A DNA stretch of 64,000 nucleotides from Progne subis subis (Eukaryota; Chordata; Aves; Passeriformes; Hirundinidae). Where the stretch lies: assembly GCA_022316685.1 (NCBI GenBank), contig JAKJHU010000076.1, positions 2,366,001 through 2,430,000 on the forward strand. The letters are read 5' to 3'. The position numbers and the translations under genes were made by a program. Shown here piece by piece: positions 36,571 through 50,400 of this stretch. Position 1 is the first letter of the stretch. Every line of letters begins with the position of its first letter. The notes beneath the pieces were generated by a model. The model made no database searches, was not told the DNA's origin, and saw only the letters and a program-made list of their open reading frames with translations.

Positions 36571-38755
36571 CTCCAAACCCTGAGAGTTCCCTACTGACAT
36601 AATTAGACTAAAAACCAAACCACATAGACAGGGCAGCAAACACACCTTGGGACTGTGATCTAGTTAAGGTAGACATGGGCCTGCTAAGAATTACGGTAGA
36701 AGAGAGAAATACAAAGGGGTTCCTGTTTTTACCTTAGCTTGCCCTTGTTCCAAGTAGTTGTACTTGTGCAAGTCTCATGAGTTTAAAAATTTATTTCTTA
36801 CCAGAGCAGGATCATTACATTTCTATCTGTCCCTGCTGGGATAAAAATAAGGTCAATGTGTCACAAGCAAGATGATCTCAGTGTGCAAAAAGGAAGGATA
36901 TTACTAACATGAAATCACTCAGCCACACATATGTCTCTCAGTCCTGCACACTATGGGAAGATTTAAAATTCTGAGATCAGAAAGAACAAATAAAAAGGAA
37001 AGAAGGAAAGAATAAATCAAATAATTACCTCCCTTTCTTCACAGCAGGAGACATCTTCAAGTTCTTATTAATGTACTCAAGAGGAGCGGATAAATAAGCC
37101 ATATAAGTATCCCTAATCTAAATTTCTATATCTATGTTCTCCACACATAACCCAGATCTGTTTGAAATGATTTTGTGTTTGGTTGTCCTCTACTGATCTA
37201 CATTTTTGTCTGCAGAATGTACCAATCTAACCATTTACACAGTTTAAATTAAAAGCATCCCGATCAACCTGGCCAAATAATTATATGAAAAACTAGAATT
37301 GGAAGAGAATTGGTTCTGGATGAGTTCAATGGAGTGGGTAAGAAAGAAACAGACATTTTTACATATATCTACATTGAAAAGAGAAATAAGATGTCTAATG
37401 GCAGGTGCAACTGCCTTGTCTTCTCTTCCCCTGCCCCCATACCTTCATCTAAATAACTCAGTATTAAAGTACCAGGAGAAGACATTTCATATTTCTTTGA
37501 GATCAACCTGACAGCTTACCAGCTGTTTCTTTACTCTTCATCCCACAATGGCATGAGTAATCCAAAGAGTGTTCTCACTTTCTCTGCTAGCAGCATGGTT
37601 ACCTGCTGTTCACTTCTCCTAGTCTATTCCCTGAGCAGTGAACTACTGTCTCTTTTATATCCCACTCACTTTGCAAACCACAGGATTCGATATTGTGTAA
37701 GAGCAGCTATTGCCTCTTATCTCATCCTAGAAGTTCTCACAGCTGGGAAAACAGCTTCCCATCCCTTTTCTCTAGCATCACTGCCCCAAAGATACATTGG
37801 TCAATTTTTGGTGCTATTAGAGTACCTCATCCTGAAGAAGAAATTTATAGTCCAACATGTATTTCAGCTGTCTTCTTAAATACGAAAAGAGCAGAAGTAT
37901 TGAATAAGAGACAATTATGGTCAGTCTGGGGGAAGGTCCTTGTCTCTTACAGGCACCTAGTGGTGTCTAAGAATGAAAGACGCTAGTGCAACAGGCTTTG
38001 AGGGGCTATGAGACTTTTACTCTCAAAATACAGTTCTTTGAAAAAAATACTATAACAAAAGCACGACCTAGGACTTGAGCCAATCCTTGCAGATATCTGT
38101 AACTTATCCTGGATTGCACTGTATCACGTGAAGTCTAGAATTCTGAAGAAGGTACATTTACTGTCACAATCAATAGATGGAAGGACACTTGAAAAGCAAG
38201 CGTGCCCCAAATTCTCTGGTGAATCTTGTGGGTTAACACCTGCCATGTCTGATTATATCAGCCCGAGAACCTGTAGAGGTCCAGGATGTGTGCAGTTTTA
38301 CTCAACAGAAATCACCCCCCATCCTTTTTTTGGGGGGGATATTTTTTCCTGTTGCCTGTGCCATTCACTGTTTACTGAATCATTGTGTCTTTGTAGGTAG
38401 AAGGCCTGTGGGATTTGTTTGCCCTTCTGGAAAAGCATGCAGGCACATCCTAAAATGGAGAGCCAGACTTCCATTGTGTTTGCCAGTGCTGTACAACTGG
38501 CCTTTTTGAAATGCTACAAAACAGAAACAGACTAAAGGAGGATGGCAGTACTTGCCAAATGGCATTTCCTGTCAAATGTGCATGCTGGTCTGGATAGCCA
38601 CTTGGGTGAAGAAGTAAAAAGCTATTAGCACTGGGATAGAAGCAGACATCCAGTATCCCCACCCACACAGATGGAGGAAAATAGAACACCTCACTGGTAA
38701 TGGTTTTCAGAAGGGACACAAAGCAGGAAACAAAAGAGGACAGACACCAACAGCA

Positions 38756-38775
38756 TTTTTTTTTTTTTTTTTTTT
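38756..38775 (+). repeat. Poly-T run (20)
   Basis: Twenty T lie between CAACAGCA and ACAACAGC. No associated element was recognised. Confidence 0.93.
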
Positions 38776-40947
38776 ACAACAGCTTCTTTCAGCCCCCTCA
38801 TCTTGTGTCTAATCCATAAAGGAGCCTAAATCTTATCTTAAAAAACCCCTTCTGTTACTGGAAGCACTTTACAGACAATGAAGTATGAACACAGGAAAAC
38901 ACTGTGCTTAATAAAAAAGGACTTTCCTGTCTCATTCTCTGTAATCATATAATAATACCTCACATACCAAATAAATGGAGACAAAACATAAAAAAGAAAG
39001 AAGGCTGAGGATTCAAACTGTGAGGCATAGGTAATACCAAGTTTTTTTGAAGCTTTTGACTGTTTTTCTGCAGCTCTGTCAAAATAAGGTAATAAACAAA
39101 ACCAACAGTATTAATACTGATACTGCCAGCAGTAATAATTTATCCTTTGACAGGGTGAGAAGAAACCATCAAGAAAGTGGCCTTGCCACATTCAGTCACA
39201 GGACAGCACTCATAGTATAAAGGATACAAGATACAAATGAGCAACACAATGGGATGCAGGACAGATAGTGCTTTGTTTGTCTTCAAACAGGACTTGTTTA
39301 GCAGTAGATCAGACAGAGGAAATATACTGACAGAGGAGACATGGAAACAAGAGACAGAGACCAAGTCTCAGAAGGAGGGAAGCAACCAAAAAGAAATGGA
39401 TTAAATCACCAATCAACAGAGATGTTAGGAAGTTTTCTGTATTTTTGTTCTCTACATAAGTTCTTTAAAGAAAACAGCTATAGAACAACACATTAAATTC
39501 CATCAAAAGATATATTACACTATTATTATCACTGTTTAATAAAAATTCCTTTTCTATATGCTCACAGCTGTAAGAGCATCACAAAGCATTCTGACACACT
39601 TTGAAACCAGGACATGGCACAATGGTCAGCAACTAAATAAAGGCACAAATGAAATTTGCAATGAAACTTGTTTAAACAGTTTGGGCCTTGGAAATAATCC
39701 ACCAATGGGGAGTCAGTCCACTAAAAAAACTATTAGTATGGGAGAAATGCCAAAATGGGAAAGTACAGGTTTAAATTTTAGATGCCAAGTGACTACGGCT
39801 CCATTTGAACTGGGCCAAGGAAGCAAGGCTAGCACACTTTTTGCTGTGAAAAGCACACAGAGATATTTAAAGACCATAAGCAAGTTGGAACGTCAGTTCT
39901 ACCATCTGTCTTAAATGGATCCTCTTCAATAATGATTCCACTCAACACTATTTTGAAGCCCTATTTTTGTGTCAGCTCTGACAGTAAGACAATATTTTAG
40001 CCTACAGCCTTTAAGATGGTCTTTAGCTCTCTTCACACTTACCACAGCTTGTTGAATTAAAAAGATTACAAAACCAAATATAGCATCTAGGATTTATAGA
40101 TTTATAAGGGAAATTAACAAGAAACTCACATGTACTTGTTGAGTTTGTTCTGTTTCCATGTGTGCATGTTTGTTTTTATTATTCAAGACTTGCCACAGAA
40201 AAGTTAAAGACCACATTTCACAATCAGGTTCATGCAAAAAACCCCATTAGGGATGGGAAAAATATAAGTGAAAACAGTGCTAATGTGGTTGACAGCAATT
40301 CTTGCTCCCCCAGTCCCCAGAAAGCTTGTTTCACTTGTGTAGACAGCTCATTATATCAACTCTATTCACAGAATCAGGATCATTACATATCAAAGGACAG
40401 ACAAGTCAAATTGTAATGGTCATTCCTGAGAGTGTGCCTGCTCCTTTGTAAAACTTTTTTATTTCAAGCAACAAGCCCCATGATTGGACTTTGGCAAAGC
40501 AGAGCTGATGATTCCAGCAAGATCTGTGGTCATTCTGCACTTTTATTATAGCACTCAATTTTAGCATAGATTAAATTCTCCACAGCTTTAACCAAGTGTA
40601 AATTTTGTAAATTTTGAAATAGATAAATCTTCTCCCTTCATCTTCCCAAGAAGAGCAACTGTGAGAAATGAGAACATACTAAAAGAATGGAGACATCTAA
40701 CTGATACCAAATTATCAAATTTTGGAGGTTGCTGTCAAATAAAAATTCAATCCACTTTTATAGAAACTGTTAACATTGATGTTAAATTATCCATCCCCTT
40801 GAACAGTTCCAGAAAATGTAAGTTACACTGTGAGTGGGAGTTAATCCTGTATGTGAGACAGTGAGTACCAGAACCTTACACCATGAATTGCAAATACCAT
40901 GCTCATTGTATGCAAGCATGACCCGTTGATCTATCTGTACAGATGAA

Positions 40948-41269
40948 TGTCGCTAGTGGACACGAAAAGAATGATACTCACACATCCAACTCCAAAGCAA
41001 AAAGAAAGCAATTTTATTTACATGACCTCGTATATATAGATTCTGGACAGTGACCAGGGATTGGAGATTAAGGTTACCACCTCTCCATCCTGCTGGCCAG
41101 GCTAGAAGTCCATCAATTGTCTCTCATCAGAGAGGAATGTGAAAACAACTACCTTGTTTATGTTACAAGCGTGAGAAACTCCACTATGGAACTGTAAACA
41201 ATTCAGAAGGCTAAAAACCCAGGGTAACATATGAATTGCGTCACTCCTGAAATGACAGGGAATGTTACA
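40948..41269 (-). mobile_element. Solo LTR (probable), ERVK-like
   Basis: On the minus strand it begins TGTAACATTCCCTGTC and ends GTGTCCACTAGCGACA, so it has the TG...CA ends of a retroviral LTR and is about 322 bp long. It contains GGTGGTAACCTTAATCTCC, a TATA box (TATATATA, 41031-41038) and, only 12 bases further on, a TAAATAAAATTGC polyadenylation-signal segment (AATAAA at 41013-41018). A TTGGATGTGTGAGTATC stretch follows. A TATA box close to AATAAA is known in betaretrovirus-like (ERVK) LTRs. No internal retroviral sequence flanks it. The immediate 6-bp flanks do not form a clear target-site duplication, so the ends are provisional. Confidence 0.8.
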
Positions 41270-44128
41270 TATCCTTAGTAGCTCATAGCACTATCAAACA
41301 TCAGTTTAAACCAGGAAATGTTTACTCAAGCAATCTTAATAATTTAACATAATCTGACCCATATGGAAGGCCAGTACATTTTTCCCAATGTTCTTGACTT
41401 CCTAGCAATGTTCTTGCTTTTGCTTTAGGAATTGCATATGTAAACACAAAGCAATATAAACTCCCTTTAGTTTTGAAAGCTACTGAGATCACAGGTAGGC
41501 ACGTCCTGTCTACAGCTGCACTTACACTTCAGTGTGCTATGGAACAGACATACACAAGAACAGAGCACATCAGTAAGACATTGCTTTGAACAATCAGCTC
41601 TCTCAATCAGTGGGACAGGTTCCTCAATACCTTCTCAGTGCAGATAGATGGGGTTTCTCCCCCAGCCTTAGTCACTACAATTCAGACATATATTCACAGT
41701 TGACTAGAGTACTCCCATACTCAGTAGTGAGTAGGAGCACTTTCAGAATGAGAATCTACCCATTTATGCCAATGGCATGATCTGCTCACTGGGAGCACCT
41801 ATTCCTCTCCTGACTATAAACAGAGCCCAGAAAACACCACTGGGCTAAAAATGCAAGATCACAGACAGCTGATGATATGTACGCTATATAGATCACATTA
41901 CAATTGAATTACTTTTCTATCCATAGCTCTTTTTCATTGTTATCATCCTCTGACTACATCAAAAGAAATGTGAAAATTTAGCAGGTCTTTTAGTTCGCTG
42001 TTTTTAAGAAAGATGCATTATCTCAAAATACACCTACATCTTCCATACTTTGCTATCACATAGCAATACTTATTGACCTCAAGTGGCCCAAGTATGTTTT
42101 CAAGCAATTATTTTCAATACATATATTTGCCTCTACTTTTTGTTTTGTATCCGTCTAGAAGTATTTAGGTTTTTAAAAAAATATTATGCCAATAACACCT
42201 GAAAGAAGATATATACACTAAATATGTTGGAGTTACAAAGACCCCAATGAAATGACAGCACTCTGAATATAAGAAAGTTGGTCAAGACATGGGTGTTTTC
42301 ATCGAATGTGTCATAGCCTTGTTTTCTCCTAGCCAGTAAGTCTTTAAATGTATTGTGTGACACCTCCATCCTCCATAAACAGTCAGTGTGGAAGTTGCCC
42401 ATCTTGTCTTAATCAGAACACTGGGACAGAAATATAATAACATTGCATAGCAGTATTTCTGAAATACTTTCCTATATTTACTTTTTTAAAATCCTAGTTT
42501 TTCATGTACTGCATTCTCATCAGATTTTGATGCAGTCAGCATCAATTTCTAAACAGCAATAGTAAATCTCATGAATCACTTTGGCAAAACCTTCCTTGAA
42601 GTGACTTTGAAAAGGCAAGAACTTTTGCTAGCTTTATCCTTTTGTCTTTGAAAACTGGCACCATCACACACTTAAGTACATACTCCTCCACTTATAAACA
42701 GCAACATACTTACAGCTAACTTTCTACCTCTTGCACTTCGGAACTTCAAAAAATCACCTTCCTAATATGTGCTTCTAATTATATTTCAGTCCCTAACCAC
42801 AGCTACTGTGATTCATGCATATCCTGCAAGGTTCAGTGTTAATTAATGAGGGCTCTTTAAATTCTCTGAGCCGGGGTGTGGGAGAGAAATAGGGTGTTTG
42901 CAAGACACGAGGATTTCTCACAGTTGGTTGTAGGGTGTTGTGATGCCCCTCTGGGAGGCAGCTCAATTACAGTATGCATCCAAACAAGAATGAAAAAGGA
43001 GGTGGAGAACTGGGAACAGAAACCCACACAGTGTATTATTCATAAGCAAATATATAATTATGCAGTCTCATGAATTAGGGATCTACACGTTTAAAGAAAG
43101 ACAGAAAAACTGTGTCAGAATATTGCTTTGCAGTGTACTGGTTTAATATTCTCTTCTTCCTACAAAAATTTAGAGGTAAAGTGGGACACAGTCCAGATCC
43201 CAGGGGCCTCTAGGCAATCCAGGGACAATTTCTGACAGGTACAATCTGAAGTACTAATAAATTTCATGGAGTGTGGATTTCTACAGTCCTTTCTGGGATT
43301 GTAATTTGAGGCTGCAAATGAAAGCACCCAACAGCTCAGCATCTCTAAGGATAAGAATTTTCAAGGTGAGATTCTACAGCTTTGCTAAATAAGCAAAGCA
43401 GTTAGTCTGGCTCACATGCATGAAAGTTCATAAATAATCACAGTTATTATCAAGTATTTGTCTTATGCACAGGGAAGGATGCTCGAGACACCACAATTCT
43501 CTCTTCAGCTAAATGTCTGCCAGTCGAGAACACATCTACACCTCACAGGTTGCACGAAATATCGATCTGAGAAGGCTGTAATTGGTTGGATACAAGGATG
43601 AGCATTTGACCCTTTTGACATTTGTTCTTCAATATTTATTTTTTACATAATTGCAATATCCACCCTCTCCAAAGCATCTTTCATCCTTTATGTCTGTTCT
43701 CAGCAATGCAGCACAGAAACTATAAGACCCCAGTATCAGGATCTGAAATTAAGTAGCCAACAGCTAAATGAAACCTCAGAGGGTTTAGAGAAACAAAGTG
43801 TAAATTAATGAGGAGGGATTTGGCCTTAGCTTTCACAGTGCTTCCTCTTACAAAATATTCTTTGGTACATTTAACAGTCCTGAGAAGTCATATCCTCCGT
43901 CTTCATCTTACCAAACGACTGATATTACAGGTGCTCTGAAAACTCCAATCCCACACGTGATAAGCATCATGCTTGGACTTGGGGTGGAATCACATCTTTC
44001 CCTCTCTTTCAGAAGGAAGCTTGCAGTAAAGACATCAGCAAGTCTTTGCAGAATCAATTTCATGTGTGGTCCTCTGAGGACTTTAACTAACTGTGGATAG
44101 GCAATAATCACAAAGCCTCTCAAAACAC

Positions 44129-44291
44129 TTTTTTTTTTTTTTTTTTTTTTTCCCTGTTATTAGAAATTCTGCATAGGATTAAAGGAAAAAAAAAAAAAAA
44201 AAACCAACCAACCAAAACCAACAACAACAACAACAAAAAACCACACAAAAAAATCCAAAACCAAAACACAACAAAAAAACAACCCCCACAT
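44129..44291 (+). repeat. T23, 34-bp spacer, A18 and A/C-rich tail
   Basis: Twenty-three T (44129-44151) are followed by a 34-base spacer, then 18 A (44186-44203) running into CCAACCAACCAAAACCAAC, (CAA)n and AAAAAAACAACCCCCAC. The opposed T and A runs could pair as a hairpin in RNA. Confidence 0.92.
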
Positions 44292-47200
44292 TTTTAAAGT
44301 AACAGGGAAAACCAAAACTCTAATTCAATACCTGTCCCAACCTAGCTTACTGTTCCTTGCTGGTTTGGAAACCCTAACCCAGGGATACTCAGTTATTGTT
44401 TTTAATGAGTGTGTAATTACCTGATGACTTAATCACTACTTTTTTTAAGCCACGGGCAGGCTCTGACTCTGCTGTGCTAGTCTGAGCTAGGTACTCCCTT
44501 TCTAGGAGGCACACTGCAGCTGCTCACAATATTAAAAAAAGACACACAAGAAGTCTGAAAGCAAAGCTAGCATGTTGTCATGGTGTAAGCAGAATTTACC
44601 CACTGCCTAGATCTAGATCCAAGTCAACCTCAGGAGGAGCCTTAGACAAAACTCTTCAAAATTTTCAGCAGGTAGAGGGGGTTGCTCTATTAGTAACTCC
44701 AAACAAATGATTTACCAAGTAAAATTCTTTCAGGATACAAGTTCTCAGCTCTGGTTAACACCTTCTGGATTTTAACACTTGAATCTTGCCTAAGAAATAC
44801 AGAAACTGCAGATATACTGCCACCAGAGCATTCTTTATTATTTCAGATAGCATGGTCTAGGAAGAGCACATTGTCTTCTGCCTATTTCTGTCTCCAACAG
44901 GTGATAGTTATCACCAATTCCTTCTCAGATAATTTTGCCATTGGCAAGACCTCTATTTCCCCAGAAGCAATTACAAACTGGCTAGTCTTATTTCCTTAAG
45001 ATACAAATAATTTTTGATACTTACATTTTAAAAGACAGGACAAAAAGGTGCCCTCAGTCACTTCTTTTCCCCATTATACTCAGAAAAAGGTGTCCTCAGT
45101 CTGACCCGCTAGAAGAGCAGGATTTTTCTTTCATTTAGACTAAAGGAAGAATCCAAAAACCACATCAAGACTAGTGATGCATGGAATTGCAGCCCTACAT
45201 TGGCAATTCCTAAACATTATAGCAAAATACACCTTTTTAGCTGAAGTAGAGGAGGCCTAGTTTTCCAGAGTCAAACCAGACGGGCTTCAGTCCAATTCAG
45301 CTCTATAAACTCACTCACTAGACTTATCATAAATTTTATCATGTTCTGATTTATCCCACACTATAGGCTCATGGGGCTGCTGTCCTCCAGAACTGTTCTC
45401 TAAATCCATAGCTGCTATTCATATTGGACTGCAATTTGAATGCTCCTTTCTACCAGCCTTTTTGCACTACAGATCCACTGCCCTTCTAGCACTCATTTTT
45501 TTCCAAAAGGGTAATCTTTTAACCCAGCCACTTATTTCAGAGTTACAAGAAGCTATATACATGAAAAAAAACATGCACACGTTGGAGGCTTTGCTTCACC
45601 TTCATGCCTCTGATTCTCTAGAATTCTCTTGGGTACAGGCAGTTCAGATAACACAATGAAGAAAATTATTTGTGCCTTCATCTGTGTCAGTTTTGGTTTT
45701 CTATACCCTTTTTTGACCTTTACCGCACATAGGAGGATGTTTTCTCACAAGTGTTTCTGACCACATGTAAGACAATGATGGAAGCAGCGTAACCTCTTGT
45801 AGCACTCAGACAGAATACTGCTACCACTACCTGCTACAGAAAATTTTGCAACAGATTTGAGATCTGTCATTAAATGCTAAAATCTTTGGCCTGGAGTGGA
45901 GTTCATTCCTCTACCATAAATTACAAAGTATCTACTCTGTCACATCCTTTAGGGCAACCAAAATAGCAATTTCACAGGGCTAGCATTTATTTCAAATAAA
46001 TTGAAAGCCCATTTAAAATAAACCATGGCACCCACAGACCTGAGTATAAAATTGCATTTGTATGTTCTCGTTCACGGCACTCGGCAGCAAGACAGAAGGG
46101 AACTTTCCTCTGTCCTTCCACAACCCCTTGTTGTCTCACAACTTGTATCAACATGGAGAGAAAGTAACATGAACTTCTGGAGTGCTTCTCAGGCAATCAA
46201 GCTGCTCAACAGAAAACCCCTATGGCAAATATTCTATTGTCCCTCAAGATAAATACAATGAAAAACTGAAAATTCTCTGTAAAATGCAATTATTTCCACC
46301 TTTAAAGACATGTTAAAATATCCTATATCACATTTCATCTGTCCATGAAATTTTCAGGATGCAGGACTTTTCTCTATTCCTCCCCAGGGATCTGCTCCTC
46401 ATTTGTTATGTGATCAAATGGCTGAGATCTCCAGAAAATCTTAGAGACTGAACTAACACTTGTTTGAGGACTACTGCTGAAAATAATGTTTACTATCCTC
46501 TCAATATTCTCCATAATGCTATGAAATAAAAAAAAGAACATATGTATGACTGAAAACTCCAACAAAGTCAATGTGTAACAAATGAGTTAAAACCTTGAGG
46601 TCTTCACAAAACTGCCAAGAGATAATAAGTTTGTGTTTGTTTCTGGAATGTTTTCCTCCCAATCTTTATATTTGCAGAGAGGGTTGCAGAAACAATACAA
46701 AGCTATTTGAGGAATAAAACAGTTGTCTTCCCAATCCAAATCACTAAAAACAGTTCTTTATTCCGACTTGAGATCAAAATGCTTAGAAGATCTTTACATT
46801 GAAGTGGGATAAGGATTTAACAAATCAAACCCTTCTTCCTAGATGTCAAAATGAGCCTGGCCTTACTGCCACGTGCAAAGACATTAAAAGCAGAAGAAGG
46901 GTAAGCTCTTCTAACCTTTAGTCTTCATGATATTTTAATGTTGCAAAATTCAGTGGAAATATGGCTTTGCCCTTTTTCTTTTTCTTTTTTTTTTCTTTTT
47001 AATTTCAAAATGTAATGATCTGTAGTTTTATGAATTTGCCACTTTTAGAACACCAAAAAAATGTACACACAAGAAATGCAATAGCATGATACCTAACTTA
47101 TCAGTAAGTTTGAGCTCTATAATCAATATTTCATAAAGATAAGGGCACACCATCTTCATTACAACACCCCTTAAGAACTGAATGTTGTCCATCTATAATC

Positions 47201-47406
47201 TTTAGCTATAAGGCTGTGCAAAGCTTCCTCTATAACTGTTGATGATTATAATGATAAACATGACTTTTCCCCCTACAAATTTCAAAGGTAGCAAATACCA
47301 AAGCTATCTGTGTTTCCCATTAGAACACTAGTCCATAAACTTTCAAACTAATTTGCTTCTCACTTAGAAATGATTTAGAAATATGTACATATGTACACAT
47401 ACAGAC

Positions 47407-47436
47407 ATATATATATATATATATGTACTGGGGGGG
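47407..47436 (+). repeat. (AT)9 followed by a G7 run
   Basis: Nine AT units are followed by GTACT and seven G. ATATGTACATATGTACAC sequence lies just upstream. It is a simple repeat. Confidence 0.9.
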
Positions 47437-50400
47437 TGTATAACATATCTCTATATTTATTTATGGTGCCCTTCTCCAGTCTTTAGACCGTGCATACAAT
47501 CCTCTATAAGCTGAAAAACACTGGTTTTACATACCAGTCCCAGGTCTTACTCCTAGGTTTCCATAACTTTAAATAGGTCAAATTGTGCTGACAAGAGCCA
47601 CTAATATCTGTGTACAGATTGTTAAAGAATAAATGCCTTTCAGAGTTTTTGCTGAGAATAAAAGTAGACAAAGAAATAACTAGATTTTGGCTGAGATTAA
47701 CATTGATTTATTTTATTGAAAGCTATGAAAATCTTAAAAACTCCTACCCCCCACCCTTTATAAATAAAACCATTATTCCACCAAAACACAATCTTTTACA
47801 AAACTGCTTCATTCACAAGACACAAAAAAAAATCGAGAAAAATAATTTGAGCTTTCTTCCCCCTCAGCTACTCAGAGTTCCTTCCATATAGTCCAAGGAG
47901 TTATGCTATGAAACAGTGTTGTAACACTGACTTTCATAATTAGTCAGTGACCTCTGGCCCAGTGATACCTGGAAAGGATACAAAAGCCACATTTTGCCTC
48001 TCACTATATGGAAAACTATGAACTCTTCTATGTTTTTTTTTAATATAATTACCTGAAACTATGGAATATGTCTCTAAACATTTTAGAAATCTCCTAAAAA
48101 GCCAGTTTATCTTTCAAAGTTTCCTGGAGACCCATGCACAGGAGTACCTCATGTAAATTTTTTTCTATTTAACTAGATGAATTTTAAATGTCATGCAGTA
48201 GTCTCTTTGAGAACATAACAGAGAACCACTTTTGATTATGTCAAATCTTCATGATCTTGTAGTTAGTTTGTAATTAGTTTGCCTACCCTCTAGATCTTCC
48301 AACTATCTAAAGTGCTGCATGGTCCTTTATTAAATCTTGAACTATGAAAAAACTGTTATTGTTTCCATCACCTGTGATATTTTCTATTTTTGTCAAAGGA
48401 AATACTGACATCCCAGATATGAGCCATGTTCTCTGTTTAGAGATCTATGTTTCCTCCAGAAGATGTTGCACTTGGGGAGGTAGAGATCTCGACTGGGCCA
48501 TCAGCTCTGTTGGACCTTGTACTTGGGGCTTGAGAAACCCATTGCAGCACAGGCACTGCGTGGGAACCTGTGGGAGTGCCCCGTGCCAGCCTGTGCTGTT
48601 GGACTGCTGGGTGATGTGACAGAGATAACCTCACAACTTGTCAGGAGTAGTTACATGATTCTGTTTGCTACTCAAAATAAAAGTGCGACAGAACAGGAGG
48701 GAGGCAGGAAAACTCTCCACAGTCAGGATCTGGGCAAAGTGCTGTGGGAAAATACATTTGAGCTGCACCTAGTGCTGCACAAAAACTGAGTGTAAAAACT
48801 GCTTACTATCTACATCCCTCTCTTATAAAACCATTTGTTGCCTGGTCTTTTTATTCAAATCCTGAAAGAGTCCTTAAAATACCATGCCCCCTTCCCTTCT
48901 GCAGAACATCCAGCTGATCCAAGAGGCCCAAAACTTTGCTGGAATAAAACATATACTTTACGAGTAGTTTTACCTTCACACACAAGGACGGCAAATACTC
49001 CTCTAAAAGATCAATTTGTTCTTCATACTAAGAGAATATCATTAATTGACATGACAAATATGAGCTGGGAAAACACACCATTAATCAATAAGCATTGGAA
49101 TGATAGATGTAAGTTGAAAGCTTTGCAGCATCAGTCGGCATTTATTTCATGGTTATGTTATTTGTCATCTGTTGTTCACGCAATGGTTCTTAGGCAGCCT
49201 CTGGAACATATATAAATATGACCACCAGCATGTCAGAGGGTGCCATGTCACATATGCCCTGTGAGATGTCCTGGGGGAAGAGTGGATGCTCCAAGGTGAA
49301 AGGGTTCAAAGTGATACTCCTACTTTTCTTTCATTTTCAGCTTATATTGTAATATTGCAGTTTACAGCCACCTGGTTAAGTGGATTTATGGATAATATTA
49401 ACTAGTTTTAACTAAACTAAACCTTGCAAAATGGACAACTATCTTAAAAACATTCCTACAAAGAAACCTCAGCCTGAGAAGACTGATAACATGAGCACAA
49501 GTGAGCAATAATAAATGGCAGAGTTGACACTACTTCTGCTCCTAGTTTAAGCTCCTCATTAGCCACTTTATGAGGTAAAAACAGTGACAATCTGATCTGA
49601 CAAGAACTAGGCCAAACATATTTTGTAATTATCAGAAGACTGTTTAGCAGTAAGAGTTTCTTAAAAGTGAAAGAAAAAGAGCCACATAGCACTGGTGAAA
49701 CACTTGTTCCTCCTGCCATGGTAAAAATGACTGGAATAACACATGGAAGCAACAAATTTAAATGCATTCCTTAGTTAGCAAGTTAGTTTAAACCAACAGA
49801 TTCTTTACAAAAATTTGTAGTGAGATCGGGTGGGGAATGGCTGTGCAAATCTTTTGTACCACAGAGAAATTGTCTGGTTATTTTGTGGCAAAGTGCCTTC
49901 ACTGAGCTATCCAACTTAAGGATAAGTTACATACTTTAACAAAAAAAAAAAACAAATGTTCCAAATTTGCTGACCTTTTTTGAGATGACAAATGGCTGTC
50001 AGCAGTATGCTACCTAGCAAATATATTGAAAAAAATAAACACAATCTGTTCCTTCAAAGACAGGTGACATTTTAAGGATGACTACAAAAAGGTTTACTGT
50101 TCTAAGAATAAACAAAATTAAATAATTATTTCAAAATATTGTCATCCTAATCTCATCCTTTTTTAATTTATATTTTTGTGTACATTTAATAATACTCACA
50201 ATATATTAGTACAATAGTACATAGATGTAGTAGTACAAGTAGAGTTAGGACTAAATAAATGCACATATGTAGGGGGTGCAAGCTCAAAAACTTTTTAATG
50301 ACAAGGAGGTGAAATCAAAAAAGTTTGGAGGTCACTCCTGTAGTGTAGCTAAGTCAGCAGTTACAGTGGAACATTATCCACAGCATGCTGTGGGATAAGG

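Larger units (their letters stand above)
24772..40947 (-). other. NRXN3: NRXN3 upstream intron, middle part
   Basis: No exon or RNA gene was supported. It contains one CR1 fragment, a 26-bp tandem duplication, several A/C- or T/G-rich blocks and poly-T runs. GC-richer patches at about 31500-31700 and 33100-33310 carry no recognisable element; the latter (TAATCATCACATTTGTCACG region) is free of simple repeats and could be conserved non-coding sequence. Frames such as 39558-39914 (+) and 37553-37879 (+) resemble nothing I know. Confidence 0.6.

Noticed and set aside
36249..36645. Overlapping minus-strand frames rich in Phe, Cys, Val and Leu, looking like membrane proteins
   Set aside because: They lie on the A/C-rich low-complexity block and are compositional artefacts.
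48835..49215. 126-codon plus-strand frame
   Set aside because: No recognised domain, ordinary composition, and a length compatible with chance.
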